Assembly: GCF_963422355.1 (NCBI RefSeq)
Contig: NC_085086.1
Span: forward strand, 4,225,545-4,289,544
DNA length: 64,000 bases
Source: Corticium candelabrum
Lineage: Eukaryota > Porifera > Homoscleromorpha > Homosclerophorida > Plakinidae
Direction: 5' to 3'
Shown here: positions 1-12,548 of the stretch, in pieces
Layout: every line of letters begins with the position of its first letter
Numbering within the stretch: the stretch's first letter is position 1
Made by a program: the position numbers and the translations under genes
The notes under the pieces: generated by a model
Seen by the model: only the letters and a program-made list of their open reading frames with translations
What the model was told of the DNA's origin: nothing
Database searches by the model: none

Positions 1-59
1 GGGAGTTGCCCTTTCCTACCAACAAACGTGGCGACGACTTCAAAGCATGTCAACAGAAG

Positions 60-435
60 GTGAAGATCGAGTAAGCTATCTTAGAATCCTCGCCTCCAGT
101 AGAAAGCATATTAGCCACTCTTGCAAAAGTTGTGAATCCTTCGTTGAGAGAATGTCTGTGGGTACCTGCTCTTCTTGTGGCGCATCCTTGTTTCGATTGC
201 TTCTCCATGCTTCAAATGTTCGCATCGTTCAACTGTTGCAGGCAGTCGTGTTCTTGCAAACCGTACCCTTGCTGTACTCCTGTACTTTGTCCGTACTCGT
301 CTTTTCAGCAAATCTGCTGTCAAGCTGGCTAGTACTAGTGGTAAGCTTTTTGGAACCAATGCGTCTCATCTTTGTTGGCGGCTGAAAGTCGTCGTTCTGG
401 TCACTATTACGGTCTTCTTTCTGATCCGACATCAC
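60..435 (-). pseudogene. DUF3504/Crypton-like protein fragment, broken
   Basis: On the minus strand a reading frame opens with an acidic, Lys-rich leader and then the pattern RFAEKT...GTVCKNT, followed in the same frame after one TGA by FEAWRSNRN and a helix-rich stretch with LLQEWLICFLLEAR. This order (RFA, KNT, F-x-W-x-x-x-RN, W-x-x-x-x-EAR) resembles the N-terminal part of the DUF3504/tyrosine-recombinase-related proteins found near Crypton transposons. The TGA sits at about 226-228 where a Trp would suit the alignment, and a frame change follows at about 80-90. The fragment runs towards the window edge, so the catalytic part, if any, lies outside. The family call rests on pattern memory; the breaks are seen directly. 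Confidence 0.38.
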
Positions 436-659
436 GCTGGCAAAACACGTGGATACTGTACTGTACTGTACTAATACTTTTGAGCACGTGGCCTTATGGG
501 GCTGATGTGCACGTCAACAACACTTCACAGCTGTCAAAATGTGGTTGTTTGACATAAAACTCTAGCTGTCATTGCAATACACAACCAATCTAATTCAACT
601 TGAATAATCTATGAACTCTAATTACAGTAGGATGTTAAACATGCAAGAAATAGGTTAAC

Positions 660-729
660 GCATGGTAGGGAGACGATATCCAGTTTATTGACCGAGGTCA
701 ATAGACTGGATATCGTCTCCCTACCATGC
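660..729. repeat. 70-nt near-perfect hairpin (foldback)
   Basis: The sequence reads GCATGGTAGGGAGACGATAT, continues to TATTGACC, then has a two-base centre (GA at 694-695) and returns as the reverse complement. The two 34-base arms pair along their whole length with one mismatch (685 against 704). No gene encloses it. It could be a small foldback element, a microRNA-like precursor or a cruciform-forming site; nothing here decides which. Confidence 0.85.
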
Positions 730-1058
730 CTTAACTACTACTTATGTCATGTAATCTGGATTGCTACTCTTTTTCTTCAAAAATTCATAGGTTAATGACT
801 GTATAATATGTAACATGTACACCCACTTATGAAGTTTTTAGCCGTAGGGTACATTATGTACTTATTGGCCCATCTTTGATTACAAACTGAACTCTAAACT
901 TCTTGGAAATCAAGCTGGTTAGAGTTGACATAGTCACCAAGAACGTAGAGATGAGAATTATGTTGTATCATAATTAATTAATTAAATTACTTATTTGCTT
1001 ATGTTGATTGGTACATATAGATACTAATGTCTTTTGTTAATTTGGTAGATATAGCATT

Positions 1059-1530
1059 TTGTTTTCTTGTAGAATTATTATTAAGCACGCTGTGACATCA
1101 ACTGCAACAGCATCATTTGACCATCTAAAAGTGCTATCAAGAGCAGCCATTTTTCTTATGGACGCTGTTAAGAAGACAGAAGAACAACTACCATCTGTTG
1201 TACGTACATCAGCCCATGCACCAAAGCAGCAGAAAGTGATATACATTTGATGTGGCAGTCCATGGTCTCAAGTGGCATTGCAACGGAATCTCAGGGAAGG
1301 CAAACCCATTCTGTGATGAACGATCCTAGAGAAAAAGGGTTTGAAAGGATAGAACAAGGATGGATTAGAGACTTTCTTTGTAGGACAAGTATAGGTCATG
1401 GTATTAGTGTAGAAGTAGTGGAGCCATCAGAAAGTCCACACTTAGACTTTCAAGATGTGGAAGACTGAGCAGCTGGCTTGGAGTGGGATGGTAAATATTG
1501 GAGTATACAGTCTAGCAGTGGAGCAAAAAT
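1059..1530 (+). other. Unassigned exon-like open stretch
   Basis: Two adjacent plus-strand open frames (1059-1250 and 1247-1468) overlap by one codon, and the first follows a possible acceptor (TTGTAG at about 1066-1071). The first reads as ordinary protein (an Ala/Val/Leu-rich helix with MDAVKKTEEQLPSVVRT). I recognise no family. It may be a decayed exon of a mobile element. The flanks 730-1030 and 1530-2320 show no supported gene, only AT-rich sequence. Confidence 0.2.
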
Positions 1531-2321
1531 TGATTGATTGATTGATTAATTAATTAAGGCTCGCATTCCCAGCTACTAAAAGTTTTCATTATTAGCTGTG
1601 GTATTGAGGTTTGAGATTGGGGCTACAGTATTTTGATTTCCCATGCAATGGAGCATGATGCAAGCAGTACTGTACAGCAATGTATAGAAAGACAACATAT
1701 AGGTGAATCTGCATACTGAACTGCCACTATCTAAGGTGATCAGAGAGGCCAAAGAACTTCCACATACTGATTGCTGATTGATTGATGAAGTTCTCATGCA
1801 TGCAGTGCCTACTATGTACATATATACGTGTCCATTGTTTACATAAAAGGACAGTACTTTTCAGACAAGCAGCTGTAGTTTTACGCTGTTAGGCAATCTT
1901 GAGATCGAGTGGACATGCGCAGTACGTATACTCGTACACCAGAGCTATAGCAAATTGATGGTTGTCAATGGTTGCCGTTCAGAGGAGCTATGCTGTACTT
2001 CCAAATTGAGTTGTCTTTTTCTGCGAGTGGATATGAGCGCGTGCTTGCGACTGCTGGAGCTTACTTTTAGCTCGTCATCTCATAGCCGACAGGGCTTACA
2101 ACGAGACTGTGTATTGCAGCGTGGTATTGCGACTTTAGACCGTTTATGCGTTGCAAGTCTTCTAATTCTGGCAGCTCTCCTGACTTTAGAGCGGTGGCTC
2201 GAAGGGTTCGGTTACTGATCAGCGACTGAGGCCCCCAAAACAGTTGACCACTTTGGAGAAAGATCTGTGACCTCCATTCTTCGAGAGACCGCAGTAGACA
2301 ATTTTGCTGGACTTGGCTTAC

Positions 2322-4105
2322 CTAAAATACCAGTCGCATCTTTTCATGTTGGAAATTGTATTGTCTAGGAGAACTTACTGTTTTCTTTTGGTACCTTCTG
2401 CGACGTGCAGCAACTCTTGTGCGCGTAGGCTTGTTGACAACAAAGTAACCGTTAGGTTCGTTGCTGGTGGTTCTGCAATAAGAACAGCAGTTGTTGCTGT
2501 CAACGTGAGACTGTTCATCTGAGTCTAGTAATCTAAAAATTCCTGCTCTCAGACAGCTGCCATCAACAACAACTGAGCGAATCCTGGTGTCTCTTTTTGC
2601 GAGTTCATGATGGTGAAACATCAGAGTGGCTGTAGCGTTTTTGCCATCACGACCTGCTCTGCATATCATTTGGATGTGTAACAAACGTACCTATTGAAGA
2701 TACAGATATAGCAGTGTTGTTGTTGTCATATTTTACTTGAAACATCTCTTCGAGCGTACTTGGTGAGCCCCATAGGACAACGAGACGTATGTCGGAAATA
2801 TCTATTCCCTGCAATATATATTGTAGTATATTTTATTGACTGGATCTTGCAATGTGTTGTTGCTGAATACCATGCCAAATCCAATTGTTGCAATGACAAT
2901 GGATAGAATGCCCTGTTTGAATTGGTCTTCAACTAACCGTCTCGTGTCATCTTTTAGGCTTGAATGATGAACACCTACTTTATGGCCACGATCAGCAGAA
3001 GACAACATTTGCCACAACTCAATGGCCCTGCTCTTTCTTTGGACAAAGACTATCGTTTTGGGACCAGATTCAGATTGTTGATTGTTCATCAAAGACTGGA
3101 TTGCATTCTGTAATTCACAGTATTGCTCAAGTCGCATATTAAAGTTATCATAATGTTCTTTTACCTGGATGGACAGATATTTGAACGAGTATAAAAATGT
3201 TTGGCCGATCAAGTGGAAAAGACAAGGTCTTAGGGTTCTTCAGTTTTAGAGAGTTGGTGATGTACTCCAACATGCTTTTGTTGCTGTTGCAGTAAGAGCA
3301 ATGATGGGACAAGAAAGAAGGCTTCTAATGCAGCTCATCTGGTCAAATTGCTTTTGGAAATCTTTTTCCCTGTCATATAAATGCTCGTCTCAGCAAATAG
3401 CAAAGGCAATACCATTCATTGTGATCAAGATTTACTTTTTAATTGACATTCTACACAGCACTTTTGTAGTAATAAGAAATTTTGTAATTACCATTGGCAG
3501 ATGCAGTGGGCTTCATCAACTACGATCAACCCAATTCTACTCTGGACGTCACGGTTGTTAAAGGAATTGAGCCAGGGCTTTCTTAGGATGCACTCTGGTG
3601 ACATAAAGACTACACAGAAACATGGTCATAGCTAAGATGAGTGTGACACCTAGAAATGAAATTCTGCTGACTGAAAGTGTGAGTCATAATATTCTTAGAA
3701 ACTTGGTCAGTTGTTAGTGAGGGATTTGTACTACAGGTGGCTTTCCTTGCTAGGATGTCTAGAGAGCGGAGCTTGTCCACTTATGTAATTCACAGAAGTA
3801 ATACGCACTTGTCTTGTAGAAGTAAAGTCTGAAAAAAACTCCTGATTTACAAGTGAGCTCCGTGGAACTATGCTGATCTGTTCGTTCATGATTGAGTTTA
3901 GAGGACAGATGACAAAACAGCATTTGTCCTTCACTGCAAGAGCAGGCAGCTGATAACAGAGGGACTTTCCTCCACTTGTGGACATCCTGACAATGACGTC
4001 TTCTCCAACCAGAATTGACAGAGATGTCTCTAGCTGCCCAGCACGAAGTGAATGGTAGCCAAAGACGTCCTGCAGCACTTGCTCAATCCTTTGTCTAATT
4101 GACAT
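2322..4105 (-). pseudogene. RecQ-like DNA helicase, multi-exon, decayed
   Basis: Minus-strand pieces give the RecQ helicase motifs in order. Motif I is STSGGKSLCYQLPAL near the start (ATG at 4105). Motif II is DEAHCICQW in an exon at 3492-3609 with clean splice sites. Motif III is ALTATAT and then LDRPNIF at about 3180-3310. Motifs IV-V are TIVFVQRK and ATIGFGM at 2871-3080. GIDISDIRLVVLWGSP lies in an exon at 2737-2808, joined in phase 0 across a 62-nt intron. Motif VI, RAGRDG, is followed by a Cys-rich CCSYC segment at 2322-2658. The EIG normally preceding RAGRDG is missing, ALTATAT and LDRPNIF are in different frames, and at least two other joins are out of frame. This is a short RecQ of the type expanded in marine invertebrates, now probably non-functional unless assembly errors explain the shifts. 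No HRDC domain is seen. Confidence 0.7.
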
Positions 4106-5961
<1,856 letters not shown>

Positions 5962-6091
5962 ACAATACTTCTTATTAGATACAGTAACGGTAGCATTCAT
6001 ATAGGCTAAAGTGAAATAACTACAGGTAAGCAAACTACGATAACTCTAGGTTCTAATTACAAGAAAAGAAACAGAAAAATCTACGTAAAGG

Positions 6092-7505
6092 CTACGTCAA
6101 AATGGCGAACAGTAACTCTACTGCTGTCTTCCGATAATTGTATTGACCTTGTTGGACAGGATCCTTGCATTGCCTTTTTGTAAACAAACCGACAGACGGC
6201 GGCGCCACTCCTCTAGAAACTCTTCTGGTGAGTATCCTGCTACCGGTGCTGCTAATCAGTGTCTCTCTTGCTGACTCTCCCAAACGGCCAAATACTTCCA
6301 ATGAGAATGGGCGAAATAGATAGCCTAGATCAGTAGGCATTTGCAAATATTTTTTGTTCTTGATACGATCTCGTTCTGCTGCTGCAAACCCTGCTGTTGT
6401 ACAACTTCGACCAATATAGTTCTGAGCCCAAGGATGAGCGATGGTTATGTCCAGCAATAGCTTCTTCCCACTGTCAAAGTCGTACACAGCAATGACATTT
6501 CTGGACGTTGTTTGCCTTCAAATTATTCGTTTAGTTCTTTCCTGCATCGCAAACCCACTGGGGATAACATCTGACGTACACTGTCTAAGACTCGATCGTG
6601 TCGATGAATAGCACCCTTCCCCACTTGCATGTAAGAAGATATTATCCAAAGTTATCAATTGGCTCTCCGCACTGTGCAATACACCTGTCTATAGCTCTAA
6701 GAGCTGGCAAAGACGCACCAAGTCGCAATAAAGAAGCCATGCAAAATTCTGCATTGCTCAATGTGTAATCCTGCGAACTAGGTATTGCGTCTAGCCGGCA
6801 GCCAGCGGTAGGTCCTCCACAGCTGATCACTCTGGCCATGTCTTCTTAGATTGACAGTCTTGCAAGAATTGATGAAATTCTTGTCTTTCAGTTTAGAGTT
6901 GAGACTGGAGCTTTCTTGGATGATTCGGCAAATCCTTTAAAGATGAAATCAGTTGCTTTGTTGTTTCACAGGAGCTATGAACTTCAAGTAAAGTCTTATC
7001 CAGATGAATACCAATACTTGAACTGTTGTTAAATGGGCAGTCTCTCGCACCATGTAAACTAATATGATCACAGATAACAATCATTCTTTGGTCTCTCAAT
7101 GGAAGATGGTGAAGGCTACTAGCCCAATCACCCAAGAAAGCCACTGACGCTGTGGAACTAGACTTTGTAAGACCAAATCCACCTTGACTAATTGGTAACG
7201 AGAGTTGCCGTATCTCTTGAACAGATAGCTTGCACCCTATTGTGGCCTCAAAAGTATTAATGATGGTACAATCAAACTCTGCAGCTGCAGTATCAATAAC
7301 TAAAGGAGGAATACAACGTAGCAGATGCGATATCTTAGGTATTCACAGTAGCATAAAAGCAATGAAGCTGTCTGTGCGTCGTTCAATTCTGGAAGCTTAG
7401 ATAGGAAAACTTTTGCAGAATCTACTTGTTTCAAACAGACATCTTGAACAAAGGACTGGTGACCAATTGGGCTTCCCAATACAACAATGCCATTTTTCTT
7501 TACAG
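6092..7505 (-). pseudogene. LINE 3' part: RT thumb and restriction-like endonuclease
   Basis: This is the continuation beyond the LTR insertion. 7300-7505 reads VKKNGIVVLGSPIG and then KLPELNDAQTASLLL, the segment that follows the YxDD motif in this LINE type. 6893-7250 holds LPISQGGFGL. 6642-6839 holds AIPSSQDYTL and CGEPIDNFGYH, the Cys/His segment. 6092-6487 is the restriction-like endonuclease with YDFDSGKKLLLDITIAHP (metal-binding Asp in LLD) and KNKKY. The pieces are in different frames, so the protein is broken several times. Confidence 0.8.
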
Positions 7506-7613
7506 TGTCATGAGTAGTGTTGCGCATGCGCGTAGGATGTATATATAAGTTGGGTTTCCTAAATACAGAACAGTCTTGTGTTGTGTTACCGAAGCCTACG
7601 CTTAGTCATCACA
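7506..7613 (+). repeat. 5' LTR (108 bp)
   Basis: Direct repeat of 12437-12544 with three differences in 108 positions. It contains TATATATAAG, a likely TATA box, and begins TG and ends CA as LTRs do. It is unusually short for this superfamily. Confidence 0.95.
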
Positions 7614-7653
7614 TTGGTGACAGGTGTTAGTTTCGTTTCTCTGTTGTGTGGTT

Positions 7654-8450
7654 ATGGCTGAAAGGACCGACGCAGTAAGAAGTCGGGAGGTGCGTCTCAC
7701 ACGTACGTTTGGTGAAAGCTTGTCTCCGTCACATTAGTTGGCATTCAAGAGTCACTACTTGATGGTTCATCGAGTCAATCAAGCAAATAACATCCAACAA
7801 TGGAAAGATGCAGAATACTGCGCCATGCTGTTTCGTTTGCAGTTGTCGGGAGAGATTGAAATGTGGTTAAACCAAACAGAAGCGGCCAGAGAAGCCTGGG
7901 TAAGTGATATTAAGGAAATAATTGTACGATTGGAAAGAAGATTTGAGACCGCAGATGGGAAAGAACAGGCTATCCGGAGGTTTGAAGAAGCCCAGCAACA
8001 ACCAGATGAAGCCCTCTCCAGTTATTTATTTCGGTTGCGACAGATGGCAGACTATGCTTTTGCAAAGGAAGTGCCAGAAACAAAGCGGTCTCGAGTGTTG
8101 TGGTGCTTCATTGCGGGAATGAATAATGACTTTGCCAGACAAGAGGTGTTGCGTCATAAATGGTTGACAGCCGAAGGAAAGCCGAAAGAATATGATGAAA
8201 TCCTCAATGTGGCAGAAGAAGCCGGATCAATTCAAATGGGAATGAGAGCGGCCGTACCAATGACAGTAACAGGTGGAAATGATTGTTTGCCTCTCCAGGG
8301 ATGGAACAATCTTGTGCATGTCAAAGGATTCCGGAACGCCAGCAAGTCGTCTCTAGAGGGCAGCGAGCACAAAGAAGAACTACGACAAGAAAAAGAGGAA
8401 TAGAATGCTGGTATTGCCACAAAATACACTGGAGCGGATAGAGAAACTGT
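7654..8450 (+). pseudogene. gag-like coding region
   Basis: It starts at ATG 7654, which is in frame with the long open part but separated from it by a TAG at 7735-7737. The 221-codon open part has the helical retrotransposon gag pattern (FRLQLSGEIEMWL, RFETADGKEQAIRRFEE, SYLFRLRQMADYA). A Cys-rich zinc-knuckle-like segment (CWYCHKIHW, from 8406) follows in another frame and contains a TAG at 8439-8441. Its spacing does not match a clean CCHC knuckle. Confidence 0.75.
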
Positions 8451-8543
8451 TGGCAGAGAGCTAGAGAGAATCCTCACTGGGAACCCAAGCAACGTCAAAC
8501 AAGGCATAACGTTTGGCCAACAACGACGACAGCGGTATTACAA

Positions 8544-9346
8544 GTGTCTGGCTATACCTCGGGTAGACATAGACAGTTTGGTATGACAAGGAAGAGACTA
8601 CCTAAGAGCCCATTTGTTTCTGTCACGGGAGTGCTGGATCAGCAGGACATAGCTGCAATGCTAGACACGGGAGCAGAATTCAGCCTTATATCTGCAAATC
8701 GGCTATTAGAAGACAGTTTGAACTGCCTGAAAGGGTCACCCGTTGTGACGTGCATGAGTTGGTTCAGGTAAAAGGACAGATATGCAGAGATGTGCAGTTG
8801 ACTGGAACGCATTTGGAAGTTTTCCAGCTACGGTTATTGGTGGTAGAAGAATTAGTGGTACCAGTTATTCTGGGCGTTGACTTCCTGTCTAGGTTTGGCA
8901 AGGTGACCTTTGATTTTCAGGAGATGAAGTTGTTGGTTTCTAGAAGTGGAGACACAGTAAAGTTGTTAGAGGGCTACAATGATGTTGGACATAAGTTGGA
9001 AACTATACACGCACAAGTACAGGAATTCGTGTCAATTCCAGCTGAAAGGGAGATGTTTATCTCGTGTACAGCAATAGGCATGAGGCAAGAACAGGAATAT
9101 TTAGTAGAACCATTGAGAAACCATGAGTCAGTGGTCAAACCAGCGCTGTCAATCGTAATTCCTCAGTCGGACAAAGCGCTGTGGATTCGAGTAGCAAATG
9201 CTAATAGCCAGTCTGAGGTCCTTCGAAAGGAAGAATTTGTTGCTACTTTATATCCTGATGTGTGTGTTGCATATCGAGGAGATAAGGACGGGGCAAGCCA
9301 GAAAGTAATGGGGTATAAGATCAGAGAAGACCTAACAAGAGACTAG
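8544..9346 (+). pseudogene. Aspartic protease region of the LTR element
   Basis: The protease active-site motif LDTGAEFSLIS lies at about 8660-8690, and ILGVDFLSRFG, the C-terminal hallmark of retropepsins, lies at about 8867-8900. The two halves are in different frames, with the shift near 8755. A TAG ends the second half at 9344-9346, where the family more often has Gln. Confidence 0.8.
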
Positions 9347-10224
9347 CGCAAGCAATTAGAAGCAGTGATACAGAAATATGAAACTGTCATGTGGAGGCCA
9401 GGACAGCCATTGCCTGTGGTAGAGATAGGGATTGAACACAAGTTGGAGTTGAAGCAGGGGCAAAGGCTAAGATGAGTAAGCCACGTCGATTATCACAGGC
9501 AGAAATGGTAGAGGTTCGGAAGGAGATAGAAGATCTACTTCAGCAAGGTCTTATAGAGACTTCTAGGAGCCCCTGATCAGCCCCAATTGTGTGTGCTAGG
9601 AGGAAGAATGGTCGGTTGCGACTAGCGATGGATTGTAGAGCTCTGAATGCGCAGACAATTTCGAATTCAGCTCATCCAATACCATTGATAGAGGATTTGT
9701 TGGATAGATTGGGCAATGCACGTTTCTTCTCTACCCTGGATTTGAAATCGGGATATCATCAGATGCCTATTAGAGATAAAGATAAAGAACTGACAGCATT
9801 TGTGGTTCCGTGGGGAAAGTATCAATAGGAAAGGGGCTGCCCATTTGGCCTGTCGGAAGCCCCATCAACATTCCAACGGATGATGACAGTAATTTTGGGT
9901 GATAGTCAGTACAAGGAAGCTTTATGCTATCTAGATGATATTTTGATATGGGGTCGGACTTGGGATGAACACACGAGTCGTTTGCGAGTTGTTCTAGAGA
10001 AGATTAAGATAGCAGGAGTGGTACTGTCTCTAAACAAGTGTATTTTTGGAGCTAGAAGAGTTGAATACTTGGGATATGTAATAGAAGCAGGACAGATAAA
10101 AATTAAGGCAGAACGGGTAGAACAAATTCGGAAGCTGAAACGACCAACAACGGTAATGGAGTTGAGAGAAGCTCTTGGAGCATTTGCATATGTGCAGAGA
10201 TGGATTCCGGGGTGGCAGAAATAG
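9347..10224 (+). pseudogene. Reverse transcriptase of the LTR element
   Basis: Fingers and palm motifs are present: LAMDCRALNAQT, FFSTLDLKSGYHQ, CPFGLSEAPSTFQ and YLDDILIWG (about 9930-9950). Two stops fall at conserved Trp positions: TGA at 9574-9576 before SAPIV, and TAG at 9826-9828 before the CPFGL block. A frame change near 9455 and another near 10210 complete the damage. Confidence 0.88.
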
Positions 10225-11018
10225 CGAAACTCTTGTATGGGGCTTTAGAGAAGAATGGCAGACAGAAGTTGATTTGGACAGAAGAAATGGATAAAGCATT
10301 CACGATATTGAAAGATAGAGCAGCAAACTCAAAAGCTTTGAATATTCCAGACTTTTCAAAGAAGTTTGTTTTAGTCACAGATGCTAGTAATGAAGCGAGT
10401 GGAGCAATGTTGGCAAACAGAGAAGGTGATCAAATAATCGGTCATCTGAAACCAATAGCTTTCTTTCATCATACACTTACTTTCGCAGAGAGACGGTATA
10501 GCACAACAGATAAAGAACTCTTGGCGGTGGTCTTGGCAATTAAGAAGTTTAGAGTATATCTGGGTAAGCCATTTGATTTGATTACAGATCACAAGGCATT
10601 ACTGTGGTTACAAACATTGGACATGACAGATGAACGAGGACGACGCGGACGATGGTTGGAATTATTACAGCAATATGATTTCAAGATCATACACAAGACA
10701 GGTCGAAGCCAGGAAATGACTATGGCAGATTACTTATCTCGAGTGGGAGTTGATGGTCGTTTAGTTGCAGTTGTACAACAAGGGTCTGATGTGGGTGTGA
10801 AAGAGGAGATGGCAGAGTTGTTTGAGTTGGACACTATCCGACAAGAGCAGTCTAAGGAGTCTGAAATAGATGAAGTTATCAAAGCAATCCAGCAGAATAG
10901 CACAATGGACAAGGCAGGCCACAATAGTGATCTGGAGAGAGCTTATTCCAAGGGACGATTACAGTTGAGTGCCGATGGGATATTGAGATTTTTGAATTTC
11001 CGTGGTAGGGCAACATGA
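10200..11018 (+). pseudogene. RNase H and connection region of the LTR element
   Basis: A 272-codon open part covers the RNase H domain: LVTDASNEASGAML, STTDKELLAVV, ITDHKALLWL and MADYLSR carry the four expected acidic residues (D, E, D, D). It joins the RT region through a frame change in a G-run near 10210 and ends with a TGA at 11016-11018, just before the integrase. Confidence 0.88.
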
Positions 11019-12402
11019 AATCACCATTTGGGTGTTAAACAGGAGTTGTTGGTGGTACTTTCAAAATCTTTTGAGAAGACGCTTATTGTTCCTAGTACAC
11101 GATTCGCCCTTGTCAGGTCATATGAGACAAGCGAGAACATGGGAGAGAGCTCGTAGAGCAGCTTGGTGGCCTGGTATGAAGAAGGATGTGATGACATATG
11201 TTCAAGGATGTGATAAGTGTCAGTTGCATAAGCTAAAGAAATTCCCTGGCAGAGCTCCATTACGGAATACCGATATTCCAGGACGCCCTTTGGACAAGGT
11301 TCAAATAGACTTCTGCGCCCCTTTTCACAAGTCAATTAGAGATGGAATGGAGTACATATTGGCTATCCAAGACGTATTCAGCAGATATTGTATTTTGATA
11401 CCAACAAGAGATTGTAAAGCGGAGACTGCTGCACGAGTATTTTGAGAGAGGTGGGTGTGCCAGTTTGGAATTCCTGTCATGGTACAATCAGATAGAGGTA
11501 CACATTTCACGGCATTGGTTTTCCAAGAGACTTGTAAAGCTTTAGGGATTAAGCACATATTGAGTTCAGCAAATCACCCACAATCTCAGGGACAGTTCGA
11601 GCGTTAGAATCAGTTGGTGGATAATATTCGTTGTGTAATAGAGGAGGAGCCATATTCTTGGCCTAAAGCAGTCGCGGTAGTACAGTTTGCACATAATACC
11701 GCAGTGAATGCTGCCACTGGATATACTCCTCATCAGTTATTGCTTGGTCAGGCATCACAACGTCCAAAGACACTGTTAGCTAGACAGCTATCACTATCAG
11801 GAAGATTATCAGACGAGGATTGGGAAAATGACGAGACACACAAAGAAATGGCTAGGAGGCGAGTGGTAAATACGATTCAGAAAATGGACAAAATATTTAG
11901 AAGTGTAAGAAGGCGGATTGCACAGTGTCGAGAAAAACGGAAGGTACGAGCTATACAACAAGGTGTTCCATATGAAGTGGGACAAGTGGTACGAAGAAAG
12001 CTGTCACCAGCTGAAAGGTGATTAGGGAAACTTTCACCATACAAGAGTTCTAGATATGTGATAATCGCAAAACAAGGAGACACATATTGGTGTCGTGAAA
12101 TTGAAGGTACAAACCCACGAACCATTCAAAGGCATTACAACGACTTAGAACTAGCTCAGGAAGGAACATTATCGTGGGAAAAGAACATCATGGATAAGAG
12201 GAGGACGGACAGTGAATTGGATACAGAAGATGACTTTGGTGGACCGGTATCACAAGACCAGAGAGAGCATCCTGAAGGATATAGAAGACGGTATCCAATG
12301 AGACAAAGACGTTGTGTGAGACATCTCACACCAGACCCATACGCTAACAGATATGAAGAGGTCGAATACCGGTACACGGAGGAGGATGATGAAGATTTTT
12401 AA
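11019..12402 (+). pseudogene. Integrase of the LTR element
   Basis: The zinc-binding HHCC domain is visible (HDSPLSGH, then CDKCQLH). The catalytic core follows, with Asp in KVQIDFCAP, Asp in QSDRGTHF and Glu in SQGQFER, so the DDE triad is intact as letters. Stops interrupt at 11443-11445, after QFER at about 11605-11607, and at 12019-12021. The tail (12058-12402) is charged and ends just before the polypurine tract. No chromodomain is evident. Confidence 0.85.
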
Positions 12403-12436
12403 TGGCACGGTGAACTTAATTTTTTAAGGGGAGGAG

Positions 12437-12544
12437 TGTCATGTGTAGTGTTGCGCATGCGCGTAGGATGTATATATAAGCTGGGTTTCCTAAATACAGA
12501 ACAGTCTTGTGTTGTGTTACAGAAGCCTACGCTTAGTCATCACA
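12437..12544 (+). repeat. 3' LTR (108 bp)
   Basis: Partner of 7506-7613. It is preceded directly by the purine tract at 12426-12436 and followed by the target duplication ACAG. Confidence 0.95.
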
Positions 12545-12548
12545 ACAG

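Larger units (their letters stand above)
7506..12544 (+). mobile_element. Ty3/Gypsy-type LTR retrotransposon
   Basis: A complete element bounded by two 108-bp direct repeats that start TGTCATG and end TCATCACA. It is flanked by the 4-bp duplication ACAG (7502-7505 and 12545-12548). A possible primer-binding site starts right after the 5' LTR (7614, TTGGTGACAG), and a polypurine tract (AAGGGGAGGAG) abuts the 3' LTR. Internal order is gag, protease, RT, RNase H, integrase, the Ty3/Gypsy order. Multiple stops and frame changes make it inactive. It sits inside the minus-strand LINE, whose protein resumes on the other side. Confidence 0.95.

Noticed and set aside
1955..2218. 87-codon plus-strand frame
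   Set aside because: Composition and context look random; no domain, splice sites or repeat support.
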